Source: Plectosphaerella cucumerina
Taxonomy: Eukaryota; Ascomycota; Sordariomycetes; Glomerellales; Plectosphaerellaceae
NCBI GenBank assembly: GCA_020746995.1
Contig: JAGPXD010000004.1
Span: forward strand, 1,674,001-1,738,000
Direction of reading: 5' to 3'
Length of the DNA stretch: 64,000 bases
This document shows, piece after piece, positions 54,321 through 64,000 of the stretch. Numbering within the stretch: the stretch's first letter is position 1; the number at the start of each line of letters is the position of its first letter. The position numbers and the translations under genes were made by a program. The notes under the pieces were generated by a model. That model was not told the origin of the DNA. It worked only from the letters and a program-made list of their open reading frames with translations, and searched no databases.

Positions 54321-54899
54321 TCAGTCCTCGTCCTCGTCGCTGGTGGCCTCAAAGTTGGAGCGCGTGGGCTTCTGCGACTTCAACTTCTTAGTCTTCGTAG
54401 CGACTGTCTCGGGGCGGGTGGGGGCGCCGCCGTCGTCTTCCGAGTCTTCAGCGCCGTGGCCCATGGAATGGAGCTTGTCGCTGATGTGGGGGATGGCCTT
54501 GAGGAGGGCTTCATATTGGGGAATCGTGAGGGAGATGCCCTGTTCGGTTATTGTCAGCGACTGCGGGAGGTTTGGGGCGATGCAGAGGGTGACTCACCTT
54601 CTTGCCGGGGAGCATATCGCCGTCCTTCTCGTAGTATTCCCGGATGTTGATCATGGTGGTGTCCTTGTACTTGGAGATGCCGACTCGTCGTTTGTTCGCG
54701 AGCTGTGCGCGGGTCAGACAGGACTTTGGGGGACTTGACGAAAGTTGCGTATTACCTCCCAAAAGGGGTTGCCGTCCTTGTCGACACCACTGCCGGTGGC
54801 AGTAACAGTCTTGGTCTTCTTGGACGTCTGCGGCAGGATGGTCTCCTCCTCATCGCTCTCGACGCGCGATGCGCTGCGCTTTAGGCCCTTGGCTCCCAT
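54321..54899 (-). CDS. SUB1: Transcriptional coactivator PC4/SUB1
   Basis: 155-aa product from exons 54899–54756, 54702–54598 and 54539–54321; introns 54755–54703 and 54597–54540. The N-terminus is acidic and Ser-rich (MGAKGLKRSASRVESDEEET) with KKTKT. The PC4 single-stranded DNA-binding domain spans about 38–110: VDKDGNPFWE, LANKRRVGISKYKDTTMINI, REYYEKDGDMLPGKK, GISLTIPQYEALLKAIPHIS. The C-terminus is acidic with a basic KTKKLKSQK patch and ends ATSDEDED. Family role: nuclear ssDNA-binding coactivator of RNA polymerase II (and III) that acts in initiation and in stability of transcribed DNA. Size and domain placement are normal for fungi. Confidence 0.95.
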
Positions 54900-56101
54900 G
54901 TTGGCGTGGGACGTGAGGAAAGGGGGTGATGTGTCTTGGTTAGTGTTGAAGATTCGGGGAAACGTGGGGTTGGCAGCGCAGCCCTATTCTGAGTCGGGGC
55001 TGATCCGGGGAAGCTGTCGGGGCCTTGAAGGGCAGGAATGGCGGTGACGGGTCTGCAGCTGGGGTCTGATGCGGCGGGGTGGGCGTCCTGGGCAGTTGGA
55101 GCTGTCGGGATGCCTTACAGTGGACCTGTGTGCTGTGCTGTCACGTCAGGTCGCGTCGAGTTGGGCAGTCGCGCCTGCCCAGAGCCATGTGGAGCTGTCG
55201 ACGCCTGTCCACGTGATGGGGCTCCATCGATCGCATCATGGAATGTCTGAGGCGGCAGGAGGGACCAGCGGCTTGGGAAGTGACGCTAATCTGCAGTGGT
55301 CCGTTTCCGACAGGGGCTTTGTTGTTTCATCTCAACACGCACCACGAGATTGCGATGTGGGAGATCACTATGGGCCGTGGGCCTTGTACCCTGGGATGAT
55401 GGGGGATAGGTTTTTCTCTTTTAATCTCCAGGACCAGGCGTTTTCTCGATCCATCGTTCGATCATTGGCCAAGGCATCCCCCATCACAGTCGCAAGGCAC
55501 AAAAAGCTTGAGCCAACCGGCACTTCCTTCGCTAGCTGCTGCTCGCAATCAATACACAGGCCCGTGCTGGGTTTCACGGCAGACGGGCTGGAGCCCCTGC
55601 GACTAAGGCAGGGATGACAGCTCTGGGCTTTGCTGTTGGGAATCGTAATTTTAGAGCCGCCAAGGACCCCAGTCCGCAGTCTCCAGGGCCCTACGGCATC
55701 CCCCCAATTCTTGCTTATTCCTTTCCATCGCGTAGCCGTGCAGGCGCTCCCCTCCCCTTTCACACACATTCCCATCCCGCCACAGCCTCGAGTTTCGAGA
55801 TTCCTCCCCCTCCGCACGAAGCACGCACCGTGGAGTCTGGGGTCGAAGCTCTGACATCCTGAGACAGCATTAGGTGTCTTGTACACGCACGTTCGGCATT
55901 CTTCTCTCTGAACACATTCCCTCGCGAAAGCCACACGCGCGTATCGCACCAAAGACCCTCCCGTTCCTCGACGTCGTCGTAATCCCTAGTCAGCCCCAGC
56001 CACTGCGACGTGTGCACGCGACCACGACCCTGCCGCTGGGATGTGCAGACGGGTCGAGTAAACAGAACATCCTCCTCGACATCACCAACTCGAGCCCGAT
56101 C
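54900..56101. promoter_or_regulatory. Divergent intergenic region of SUB1 and the PX-domain gene
   Basis: 1.2 kb between divergent starts, with C/T-rich leader sequence from about 55690 to the plus-strand start. No separate gene is supported. Confidence 0.45.
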
Positions 56102-59100
56102 ATGGACCCGATTGTCGACCAACCTCACTCACCGGGGGAGCCGGACCTCCTGTCCTTCTCAAACCCGCCCTCAGACAGTGGTCGTGACCATGCGACCTTG
56201 GAGAAGCCACCTACAGAGGCGGCGCCGCCAACTTCAGAGGCAGCGCCAACAGCTGCGACCACGCAAAGCGGCCAGCCAGAAGACGACCTCCTCACCAAGA
56301 CCTTCAGATACCTCTCGACTGCGACCCCCGAAACCCTCGGGAGCATCGGTGTCGGCCTGGCTGCCGCGACCTATGTCGTCCTCGGGAAGCTCGGCCTGAT
56401 CCTCATTGGCGCATTTGGCGGTGTCGTGCTGTTCATATCCTACGAGGCTCGGCACCCAGAGATCTCTCGGATCGTCCGGGGCGAGCGCGGCACAGAGGTG
56501 CTCACGAGACTGGGCCTCGACAAGGTCCCCGAACCCAAGACCGACGACAAGGAGGAGGAAGAGCGCGCCATCAATGCATTCGACGACTTCAAGCCCGAGA
56601 CCCGCGAGGCCATGGGCGGTTTCGTCGACGCTGTCATAAGAGACTACGTCAAGTGGTGGTACTCGCCCATCCTTCCCAGAGACTCGTCCTTCCCTCTCGC
56701 CTGCCGGAGGGTCTTCAACTCGTTCCTCATATCCATTTCCAACGCCCTCTACCGCAAGCGCCCCGCCGACGCCTTCCTCGACTTCCTTACTAATTCCACC
56801 TCAATCTTCATTGTGTTCCTCTCCGAGCTATCCGCGGCATACTCCGACGTGCCCTCCGACTCGAATGTCACCGCCGCCGACGCCGTGTACAACTACCTTG
56901 CTGAGAATCCCGACTCGAGTCTCGCCAACCTCCTCAGCCAGCCTCAGCAGGCCGCCAAGTTCCGCATGGTGGCTGAGGACCTGCTCCGGTTCCTCGACAA
57001 GCCAACACATGCCTGCGACCCGGCGCGCATCTTCCTGCGCGAGATCCTTGCCGGCGTTGTGCTCGAAACGTCTCTCCAGACGTGCTCCAAGCCAGAATGG
57101 ATTAACGGCTGGATCGTGTACCTTCTCGAGGCCGGTGAGCCAGACTTTAGTCAAGCAATCGACGTCGGTATGCAGACCGGGCCAGACACCACCATTGCCT
57201 CGCTCAACAACGCCTTTTGCGACATTGACGGCAACGTGGGCAACATCAGCCTCGCCAAGCCTACCCGGAATTCGATTGAGCGCCGCCGGGAGCCCCCTTT
57301 GGCCCACAAGAAGAAGCTGAGCAAGGCCGACGAGGAGATGGAGACCGCGATGGAGGAGATGAAGCGCATGAACGCCTTGCTGGCAAGGACAGACAGCCGT
57401 ACCTCCAAGGAGATGCCGAGGGCGTCCGAAGACCTGGGCAAGGCCCCACGCAACACGCAGCGAGACTCGACGGAAACCGACCCGAGAAAATCCTCGGCCT
57501 CTGGCGACATGTCGCCCCGTTCGGCATCATCAGCGGACAAGCCCGAGGACGCGTCCGGCCATGCCGAGAGCCTGCATTCCCCGATCACCCCACGGTCGAC
57601 CATTGACGGAGCCAGCCAGCGCTCGTCTCCTAAGGACGAGGCGGGCAACACCGGCCACTTTACCAACTTTGATCAAATCGTGCCACCAGGCAAGGAGGAG
57701 CCCGAGGCGCCCGGCGAGGGACCTAGGAAGCCCAAGCTGACCCTCCACAACGCCACGATCACCCTGCTCGAGGACTCGGCCGTCGACAACTCGAGAATCA
57801 GGACCAAGCCGACGTGGGACTACCTGGTGCAGATAGAGCCTGCATCGTCGCACCACGCCGGTTGGATGATCGTCCGCCGCTACTCAGACTTCGAGACGCT
57901 CCACGAAATCCTTCGGCGCATCGCCCAGATCTCGGGCGCCACGGCCTTCACGGAGCTTCACGCGTCGCTGCCTAATTGGAAGCTTCACACTCGCGAGTCT
58001 CTCAAGGGCGAGCTCGAGCGCTACATAAGGGACGCCTGCTGGTACCAGTCGCTCGCCGAGAGCGAAGGCATGAAGCGATTCCTCGAAAAGGACCCCAGCA
58101 ACCGCCCCGGCGAGTCCAAGTCTGTCTTGGGCTGGGAGACGGTCGGCAAGAACATGGTGGACGTGCTGACGCTGGGGTCCAAGGGCGCCATGGAGGGCGG
58201 CAAGACGATTTTCGGTGGCGTTACTGGCGTCTTCAACAACATCGGCCTCGGCCCCCGCCGGCAGACGGCTTCCTCGCTCAGCGAGATCCAGACGCAAAGC
58301 CCCGCCCCGCCGAGCGGTATGCCCCCGAGGATGGAGAGCTTTAGCAGCCTCAACAGCATCACCGCACCGCGGAAGCAGCGCGACAGTCTCGACAGTCAGC
58401 GTTCGTCCATCATATCCCTCCAGCCTGGCAAAATGGCGCCCATGGAGCGGCGACCCAGCTACGACATGAGGGGTGAGCAGGAGCCGGAGGGCCTGAAGCC
58501 GCGTATGGATCGGTGGGACAGGAACTCTCCTGGCTTTGGTATGGGTATCAGCCGCGAGCACAGCCGGGCGTCCAGTCTGGCCGCGCTCCGGTCGCCGCTA
58601 CGGTCGCCTTCGACTCTGAGCCTCGACAACTTCAAGCCCTACACACCTACCGAGGACGTCCACCCAGCAAGCGACTCGCCCACGACCGGCGACGGATCCA
58701 TCAAGTCCCCCGACCGAATTCTCTCGCGTGAGAACTCCTCCACAAACATTCTCTCCCCACTGGGCCCCCCGAACAAGAGGAGCTCCCTCTCCGGCCCGTC
58801 CATGACGTCGCCAACCAAGAAGCCTGTCCGGCAGTACGCACAGCTCACCGAGCCGGAGACGCGCGTGGCCGTCGAGCTTGTCTTCGCCGTTATCAACGAG
58901 ATGTACACTCTCTCCTCGGCATGGAACATCCGCCGCACGCTCCTGACGGCCGCCAAGTCCTTCCTCCTGCGGCCCGGTAATCCGTCGCTCATCTCGATCC
59001 AGAAGATGATGCAAGAGTCCGTCATCGAGGGTAACGCCAGCGACGCGGGCATCGCGTACCACCTCCGCAAGCTGCGCGAGAACACAATGCCGACCGACGA

Positions 59101-59335
59101 GGAGCGTGCCGCGTGGCCGGCCGAGATGACGGCAGACGAGAAGGAGAAACTGCGCGTCAAGGCGCGGAAGATGCTCATCGAGCGCGGTGTGCCCGCGGCC
59201 CTCTCGGGCGTCATGGGCCAGGCTGCCACGACGGATGCCCTGGGCCGCATCTTTGACTGCCTCCAGATTGAGGACGTCTCGCGGGGCCTCATGTTTGGAC
59301 TCATCCTGCAGGGCGTGCGGGTGCTGACGCACTAA
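56102..59335 (+). CDS. PXA–PX–nexin-C sorting nexin (Mdm1/SNX13–SNX25-like)
   Basis: Single exon, 1077 aa, starting MDPIVDQPHSPGEPDLLSFS. This is the first ATG of the frame. A hydrophobic segment (LGKLGLILIGAFGGVVLFIS) near residues 93–115 anchors it in a membrane. The PXA domain follows (about 150–330; VDAVIRDYVKWWYSPILPRD, FLDFLTNSTSIFIVFLSELS). After a disordered linker comes the PX domain (about 546–655; TWDYLVQIEPA, WMIVRRYSDFETLHEILRRI), with the RRYSDF phosphoinositide-pocket motif. A second disordered stretch precedes a nexin-C domain (about 916–1077; ETRVAVELVFAVINEMYTLS). No RGS domain is visible. Related proteins tether the ER to vacuole or lysosome and lipid droplets or act in late endosomes. 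Exact orthology (Mdm1 or another fungal PXA protein) is open. Confidence 0.9.
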   Translation: MDPIVDQPHSPGEPDLLSFSNPPSDSGRDHATLEKPPTEAAPPTSEAAPTAATTQSGQPEDDLLTKTFRYLSTATPETLGSIGVGLAAATYVVLGKLGLILIGAFGGVVLFISYEARHPEISRIVRGERGTEVLTRLGLDKVPEPKTDDKEEEERAINAFDDFKPETREAMGGFVDAVIRDYVKWWYSPILPRDSSFPLACRRVFNSFLISISNALYRKRPADAFLDFLTNSTSIFIVFLSELSAAYSDVPSDSNVTAADAVYNYLAENPDSSLANLLSQPQQAAKFRMVAEDLLRFLDKPTHACDPARIFLREILAGVVLETSLQTCSKPEWINGWIVYLLEAGEPDFSQAIDVGMQTGPDTTIASLNNAFCDIDGNVGNISLAKPTRNSIERRREPPLAHKKKLSKADEEMETAMEEMKRMNALLARTDSRTSKEMPRASEDLGKAPRNTQRDSTETDPRKSSASGDMSPRSASSADKPEDASGHAESLHSPITPRSTIDGASQRSSPKDEAGNTGHFTNFDQIVPPGKEEPEAPGEGPRKPKLTLHNATITLLEDSAVDNSRIRTKPTWDYLVQIEPASSHHAGWMIVRRYSDFETLHEILRRIAQISGATAFTELHASLPNWKLHTRESLKGELERYIRDACWYQSLAESEGMKRFLEKDPSNRPGESKSVLGWETVGKNMVDVLTLGSKGAMEGGKTIFGGVTGVFNNIGLGPRRQTASSLSEIQTQSPAPPSGMPPRMESFSSLNSITAPRKQRDSLDSQRSSIISLQPGKMAPMERRPSYDMRGEQEPEGLKPRMDRWDRNSPGFGMGISREHSRASSLAALRSPLRSPSTLSLDNFKPYTPTEDVHPASDSPTTGDGSIKSPDRILSRENSSTNILSPLGPPNKRSSLSGPSMTSPTKKPVRQYAQLTEPETRVAVELVFAVINEMYTLSSAWNIRRTLLTAAKSFLLRPGNPSLISIQKMMQESVIEGNASDAGIAYHLRKLRENTMPTDEERAAWPAEMTADEKEKLRVKARKMLIERGVPAALSGVMGQAATTDALGRIFDCLQIEDVSRGLMFGLILQGVRVLTH

Positions 59336-61272
59336 GTGGTGTATGATTCGGGGAAGCGCTGTACGACTACTACACTTTACGTATATTATAATGCATGACT
59401 AGACGAGAGGTCACGAGGGCCTGGCCTGAGGCTGGGCCGTGTAGATGAATACATTCAGCATGGCTTTTACTTTCTGCGGGTTGAGTTATGATGTGAAGAG
59501 GGACGTGCTGGCAAGTTGCCCTGGTAGTGTTGAGGGTGGATGCTCTCGGTGTGCTCAGCCCCTGACCGAGGCCCACCAGAACCAGCTGACTCAGCAGCTT
59601 CACCACCATAAAAATTTCTAAATGAGTTTCTCGTCGACGCCTTTTCTTCTCCTTCATCCCACGCGCAACAGCGCCAGCAACCACGCCTTGAGCGAGTCTC
59701 GACACCCTGCGATTGAATCCCCGACTGTCGAGTACAGTTTAATTCTGGGGGTTCAATCGCGCCATCTCGACTGGTAAGCTTCGCATGCACACACTTCCTT
59801 CCCCTCCCTTCCACCTGATGAGCAAAAGTCTACACAGTCTATGATATTTGCCTTATATGGCATGATTAAGCAAAACACACACTGAAAATCCTGATATTCG
59901 ACACGCCCCTTTCACGTTGACACATTTCACGATTTGTCTTGAGTTGGCGCTAACAAGTGCTGAAGTAGGGATGTTGTCTCGATGGCTTGGGTGTAGGTGG
60001 ATATATGGTGGTAGCGTGAGGCGTTAGGTGCTAGGCAGAGCCATGAATTATATTTCATTGACGATCGTTGAGTTGAGAGGTGCTTAACTGTTCCAACGTG
60101 ATTTAGGTTTGCGGTTGGTTGCGGCAGGCCGCCAGACACCTCTCGAGCAATAAGCAGGTCCTTATCTGCAGCACCGAAGGCCTGCCTCATGCGCAAGTAC
60201 GTCTACGCCCTTCAAACCCACAAGACGGAAGCGGGCGTCAATGCAGGGGTGGTTTCTTCCGAAAGACTGGAGAGAGCATCGTGGATGCTCAAGGCAAAGC
60301 GTTGCTTGGCATTAGCTGTGGTTAGGACTTGAGGTTAACAAGGGAACCTTCCAGGGAAGGGAGCTATAGCTTTTAGTCTCTGCACTCATCGTTCTCTGCT
60401 TCCGCTCGGTTTGTTCCGTGTTCAGCACCTTCACATAGAAGCAAGAGGTTACAGCTCTACTTGTCTTCGATCACCCGATACACAGACTTTATCGCTGACC
60501 TCGACAACCTTGGACAACCACAGAGCGGGCAACAGACTTTCCCATGAGATCAGACGTCGCAGTCGAATCGAAATGGCATCAACTTCCCTCCTCCTGATAA
60601 GTACACCGGCCACGGACACTCTTTGCTACTCGGGATTCGACTCCCGTGGATAGCAGGAAGGCACGAGATTGGCTACAACAGCTAGATCGTCGCCCTTGCA
60701 GACAGCCCGGGGGTTGACGAGTGACTAAAATATGTATGTAGAGGTGGGAAGACAGGTCCGTGGGGGTTATTGAGGCTTCTCTAACCGACGTGTCCACTGG
60801 CCAGATCAGACGTCATCAGTAGATCAACTACAACAGGCAGTTGACCTGCTATTTCGGTTGAATCTATAGATCAAGCCGATATCTGCACCGGACGGTCCAA
60901 GTTGTCTGACAATCCGCGTGTCACCAGCTGGGCTGGACGGACCATCCGATACGCCAAACTGGCGCCGCTGAACGAGGAGCACGGCAGGGTCACGGCTGTG
61001 ATGGCCGAATGGTGTGTGATCTCCGAGCCCGCTTTATGTTGTATCTGGTAAATATCTGCGAGTTGAGGGATGCACTGGAAAGGTGTGCCGGGTGTGCGTC
61101 GGATTGACGGAGCTATGACCGCCGACGTCATCAAGCGCGCATCGGCGCCGAGCCACAACCGTTCGTCGGGGGGGAAGCTCCAGTGCCGGATCTAGTGCTT
61201 CGTTTCAAAAAACGTCGTCCCACCCACGACCTCTTCCCATCCGACACCAATTGACCGGACCGAACAGACACA
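59336..61272. other. Intergenic, no gene supported
   Basis: 1.9 kb with no convincing frame. It holds the inverted repeat at 59709–59760 and a small GC hairpin near 60627–60655 (CGGGA…TCCCG). The right end is the ETR1 promoter and leader. Confidence 0.5.
59709..59760. repeat. 14-bp inverted repeat with 24-nt loop
   Basis: GCGATTGAATCCCC (59709–59722) pairs with GGGGGTTCAATCGC (59747–59760) at 13 of 14 positions. The loop carries a smaller hairpin, CTGT-CGAGT-ACAG. No T run follows on either side. Confidence 0.85.
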
Positions 61273-62593
61273 ATGTCGACAGGCATCAGGACAACATCAC
61301 GGCTACGGCCACTAGCTTCATCCCTCCGCCGACCAACAGCCGCCTCGGCCGTGGCACCCCTCGCGACCCGCGTGTCGGCGCGGCACAAGTCGGGCCCCTA
61401 CGGCTACACGCAAGCAAAGGCCCTCGTCTTCTCCAAGGAAGGCGACCCAGCCGATGTTCTCTCGTCAGTCCCCCTCCCCTTCTTCATCCTCTCCTCCAGC
61501 TAACAGATCCTTCTCCAGCCTCCACACGCACTCCATCTCGCCCTCCCTCCCCTCCAACTCCCTCCTCCTCCGCGCCCTCGCCGCCCCCATCAACCCCGCC
61601 GACATCAACACCGTCCAGGGCGTCTACGGCGCAAAGCCCCCCTTCACCTCCCTCATCGGGACCGAGTCCCCCTCCGCCATCCCCGGCAACGAAGGCGTCT
61701 TCGAAGTCGCAGCCCTCGGCTCCCCCGACCTCCCCTTCAGTCGCGGCGACTGGGTCATCCCCTTCGCCCCCGCCTTCGGCACCTGGCGCACCCATGCCGT
61801 CGCCGACGCCTCCTCTGTCCACCGCATTGAGCGCGAAGGCCTCACCCCGACCGCAGCCGCTACCGTCTCCGTCAACCCCTGCACAGCCTACCGAATCCTC
61901 CGCTCCTACGGCCCCGGTGAGGGCATCCGCCCCGGCAGCCTAGGCGCCATGAAACCCCTCGACCCGGGCTCGGGCGCCTGGTTCATCCAGAACGGCGCAA
62001 ACTCCGGCGTCGGCCGCGCAGCCATCCAGCTCGGCCGCCTCTGGGGCCTGCGCAGCATCAATGTCGTCCGTGACCGCGAGACTCCCGAAGCCACCGACGC
62101 CCTCCGCGCCGAGCTCCAGTCCCTCGGCGCCGACGTGGTCGTCACTGATTCCGAGTTCCAATCGCGCGAGTGGCGCGACCGCCTGGCCGAAATCACCCGC
62201 GGCGGCCGCGAGCAAGTCGGCCTCGCCCTCAACTGCGTCGGCGGCAAGAGCGCCACCGCCCTCGCCCGGAGCCTTTCCGAGTCTGGCACCCTCGTCTCCT
62301 ACGGCGGCATGGCCAAGCAGCCTGTCGCCCTGCCTACAGGTCTGCTCATCTTCAAGGACATCCGCTTCGTCGGCTTCTGGCTGAGCCGCTGGAACGAGCG
62401 CGACGTCCAGGCCCGCCGCTTTGCTGTCGAGGATATCCTCGATATGATCCGACAGGGTCGCTTCAAGGACGTCCCGTATGATGAGGTCCCATGGTCCTGG
62501 GAGACAGAAGAGGCCACTCTCAAGCAGGCCGTCTCCGGCGCGCTGGGCGGCTTCCGGAAGGGCAAGGGCGTGTTTGTGTTTGGGGAAACCTGA
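61273..62593 (+). CDS. ETR1: Mitochondrial 2-enoyl thioester reductase
   Basis: 421-aa product from exons 61273–61463 and 61519–62593; intron 61464–61518 (GTCAGT…CTCCAG). The N-terminus MSTGIRTTSRLRPLASSLRR is Arg/Ser-rich and acid-free, a mitochondrial presequence. The catalytic MDR part starts YTQAKALVFSKEGDPADVL, then has APINPADINTVQGVYG (the family's substrate-site Asn and Tyr), GNEGVFEVAAL, and the nucleotide-binding loop NGANSGVGRAAIQLGRLWGL. It ends with GFWLSRWNERD and GFRKGKGVFVFGET. Family role: NADPH-dependent last step of mitochondrial type II fatty acid synthesis (octanoyl-ACP for lipoic acid; needed for respiration). It converges with VPS34, only about 106 nt apart at the stops. 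Confidence 0.94.
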
Positions 62594-62699
62594 ACGTGTC
62601 ACAACGTGTATAGACAAGCGGTGTAAGAAGAAATAATCGTTTCAGCCCTCGCTCGGGCGAGATGAGATGCGTGTCTACATGATGGAAGTCCCGCTCGCC

Positions 62700-64000
62700 C
62701 TAATTCCTAAACGCCTGCACCAGCTCGTGCAACTTGTCAATCACCACCGGCGCAATCGACCCCATCGTATCTTCAATGACCCGATCAAAGTACCGTATAG
62801 CCTCGTCCTCATTCAGCTCCAGGTGGAACCGCTCCCGCACCTTGAGCACCGCCTTGTCCGGCTCAAACCGGATGTCGGGGATGTTGGCGTCGACCATAAG
62901 GCTGAACAGGTTGAGGATGAGGTTGGACGACTTGCGCAGCGCCGCGTACGCTAGGAAACAGTACTGTTTGAATTGCTTAAACGCATCCGAGTGCACGCCG
63001 CCCATGCAGTCGACCATCTCCTTGGACAGCTTCATCACCGGCGCGAACGGCTTTGGGTCGCGGCCGAGGATGAAGCCGAAGTCGGCGTGGAAGAAATGTC
63101 CATCCGGAGCAAGGAGAAGGTTGTCCAAGTGTCGGTCGCCCACGCCTAGAATGTACGTGATGACGCAGTAGCCCGCGCATGACTTGACGTACGTGTCGAG
63201 CGTCTCCTGCCGCAGGCCCAGCGGCTGCCGCTCGTCGGGGTTGTGGAACTTGAGGTAGGCCAGGGCCGGGTTGGTCTTGTACTTTGACGCGATGCTCTGG
63301 AAGCTGACCGACGGCACAAATTGCGACGCGCCCGCGTGCGTGCTTGTTGCGAGGATCTTGTATGGCGATAGCTTGAGGTCCAGGTTCTCCTTGCGCAGCA
63401 GCTGGTCCATGAGCGTGATGATCTGGATCACGAGCTGATCCTGGCGGAGGTCGTCGCCCGTCTTGAAGATGATCGGATACTTGCCCTTGGTCGTGCGGAA
63501 TGTCACCTTGATTGGGCAGAGGGACGACTTGAACACCGTCGTCTCCTCCGGGATCACGCCCGTGATCTCGATCGAGGGGTCCAGGGGTATCGGCAGCGGC
63601 GGGTCGATTGACGCAACCTCGTTCTTGGGGTCGGCGAGAAAGTGCTTGACGCGCTCGATCTTCTTGGGGATCGACTCGTGCGCCACCTTGACCTCTTCCG
63701 AGATCTTGGCGAGGATGACGATAAGCTGTGCCTGGCGCAGCAACGTCTTCCTCTGCGCATGGCCCTCGGGCTGCTTGACAAGTTCCGTTTGGAAGTTGTA
63801 AGCAACCTTACGGTACATGTCCCGGTTGTCCTGGCCCTGCTCGTCGCTCTGGTCGTCGCACTCGACCATGAGGTACCAGTAAAAGTAGTTGCCCAGCATA
63901 AAGTTGGCCGCCGCCCTCGAGATGAGGAACTTGGCGAGCGACGAGTCTCGCGTTGCGTCCTGGGTCGAATCGGCCTGAATGTGCTCGTACTTGAGCGCCT
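62700..64000 (-). CDS. VPS34: Phosphatidylinositol 3-kinase VPS34, C-terminal part (runs off the window)
   Basis: The last 433 codons are present; the 5' part lies beyond position 64000, and the frame is open to the edge. The fragment begins in the helical PIK domain (LAKFLISRAAANFMLGNYFY) and contains the whole kinase lobe: FKSSLCPIKVTFRT, FKTGDDLRQDQLVIQIITLM, GVGDRHLDNLLLAPDGH (catalytic loop) and FHADFGFILGRDPKPFAP (DFG and activation loop). The C-terminus ends VIDKLHELVQAFRN, the membrane-contacting helix typical of class III enzymes. Family role: makes PI3P in Vps15–Vps30 complexes for autophagy and endosomal sorting. The acidic insert ECDDQSDEQGQDNRD is usual in filamentous fungi. Confidence 0.96.
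   Translation of the reverse strand, partial: ALKYEHIQADSTQDATRDSSLAKFLISRAAANFMLGNYFYWYLMVECDDQSDEQGQDNRDMYRKVAYNFQTELVKQPEGHAQRKTLLRQAQLIVILAKISEEVKVAHESIPKKIERVKHFLADPKNEVASIDPPLPIPLDPSIEITGVIPEETTVFKSSLCPIKVTFRTTKGKYPIIFKTGDDLRQDQLVIQIITLMDQLLRKENLDLKLSPYKILATSTHAGASQFVPSVSFQSIASKYKTNPALAYLKFHNPDERQPLGLRQETLDTYVKSCAGYCVITYILGVGDRHLDNLLLAPDGHFFHADFGFILGRDPKPFAPVMKLSKEMVDCMGGVHSDAFKQFKQYCFLAYAALRKSSNLILNLFSLMVDANIPDIRFEPDKAVLKVRERFHLELNEDEAIRYFDRVIEDTMGSIAPVVIDKLHELVQAFRN

Noticed and set aside
60627..60655. T-arm-like CGGGATTCGACTCCCG, considered as a tRNA
   Set aside because: No A box, no acceptor partner and an A·C mismatch next to the loop. It is only a small hairpin.
1..64000. Search for a biosynthetic cluster, CRISPR array, rRNA or intact mobile element
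   Set aside because: None is present. The genes are mostly unlinked housekeeping functions, and tandem repeats here lack spacer structure.

Overview
The window is nuclear DNA of a filamentous ascomycete (Pezizomycotina). Sordariomycetes is the most likely class, and the order is not resolved. The evidence is GC-rich intergenic DNA, genes split by short GT–AG introns (mostly 46–66 nt) with CTGAC/CTAAC-like branch points, an intronless tRNA-Ile, and fungal versions of WASP, XPF, MRS2, 5-oxoprolinase, SNF7, TEN1, SUB1, ETR1 and VPS34. Gene models were spliced by hand; each one listed as spliced keeps frame across its exons.

Layout. 0–10 kb: eIF1A (+), a WASP/Las17 actin nucleation promoter (−), a 75-aa hydrophilic protein (−), tRNA-Ile(AAT) (−), the XPF/Rad1 repair nuclease (+) and a 67-aa putatively myristoylated membrane peptide (−). 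10.9–16.3 kb: a divergent pair, a cysteine-rich single-pass membrane protein (−) and a seven-TM orphan (+), then the mitochondrial Mg2+ channel MRS2 (−). 16.7–21.3 kb: three lineage-type hypothetical genes (+). 21.7 kb: a tRNA-like Pol III element. 22.6–26.8 kb: 5-oxoprolinase (+). 27.6 kb: a small secreted six-cysteine peptide with a Kex2-type site (+). 29–31 kb: an Mpv17/PMP22 protein (+) facing a Dabb protein (−) with a possible second, mitochondrial start. 31.2–34.4 kb: a poorer, more AT-rich accessory patch with a broken gene, a 17-bp minisatellite and a putative PD-(D/E)XK-like gene (−).

34.9–46.4 kb is one 3815-aa gene (−) for a giant Ala/Pro/Glu-rich disordered protein with an uninterrupted 11.3-kb exon and several internal repeat arrays. 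It is preceded by 3 kb without a supportable gene. 49.4–64 kb returns to core genes: ESCRT-III SNF7 (−), telomere-capping TEN1 (+), a 127-aa conserved protein (−), the coactivator SUB1/PC4 (−), a PXA–PX–nexin-C sorting nexin (+), mitochondrial enoyl reductase ETR1 (+), and the 3' part of VPS34 (−), which runs off the right edge.

There is no biosynthetic cluster or intact mobile element. Several genes share membrane-traffic or cytoskeletal roles (WASP, SNF7, the PX protein, VPS34), but nothing shows they are co-regulated. The least explained items are the secreted peptide, the 7TM/cysteine-rich divergent pair, the giant repeat protein, the WASP terminal micro-exon and the Dabb dual start.
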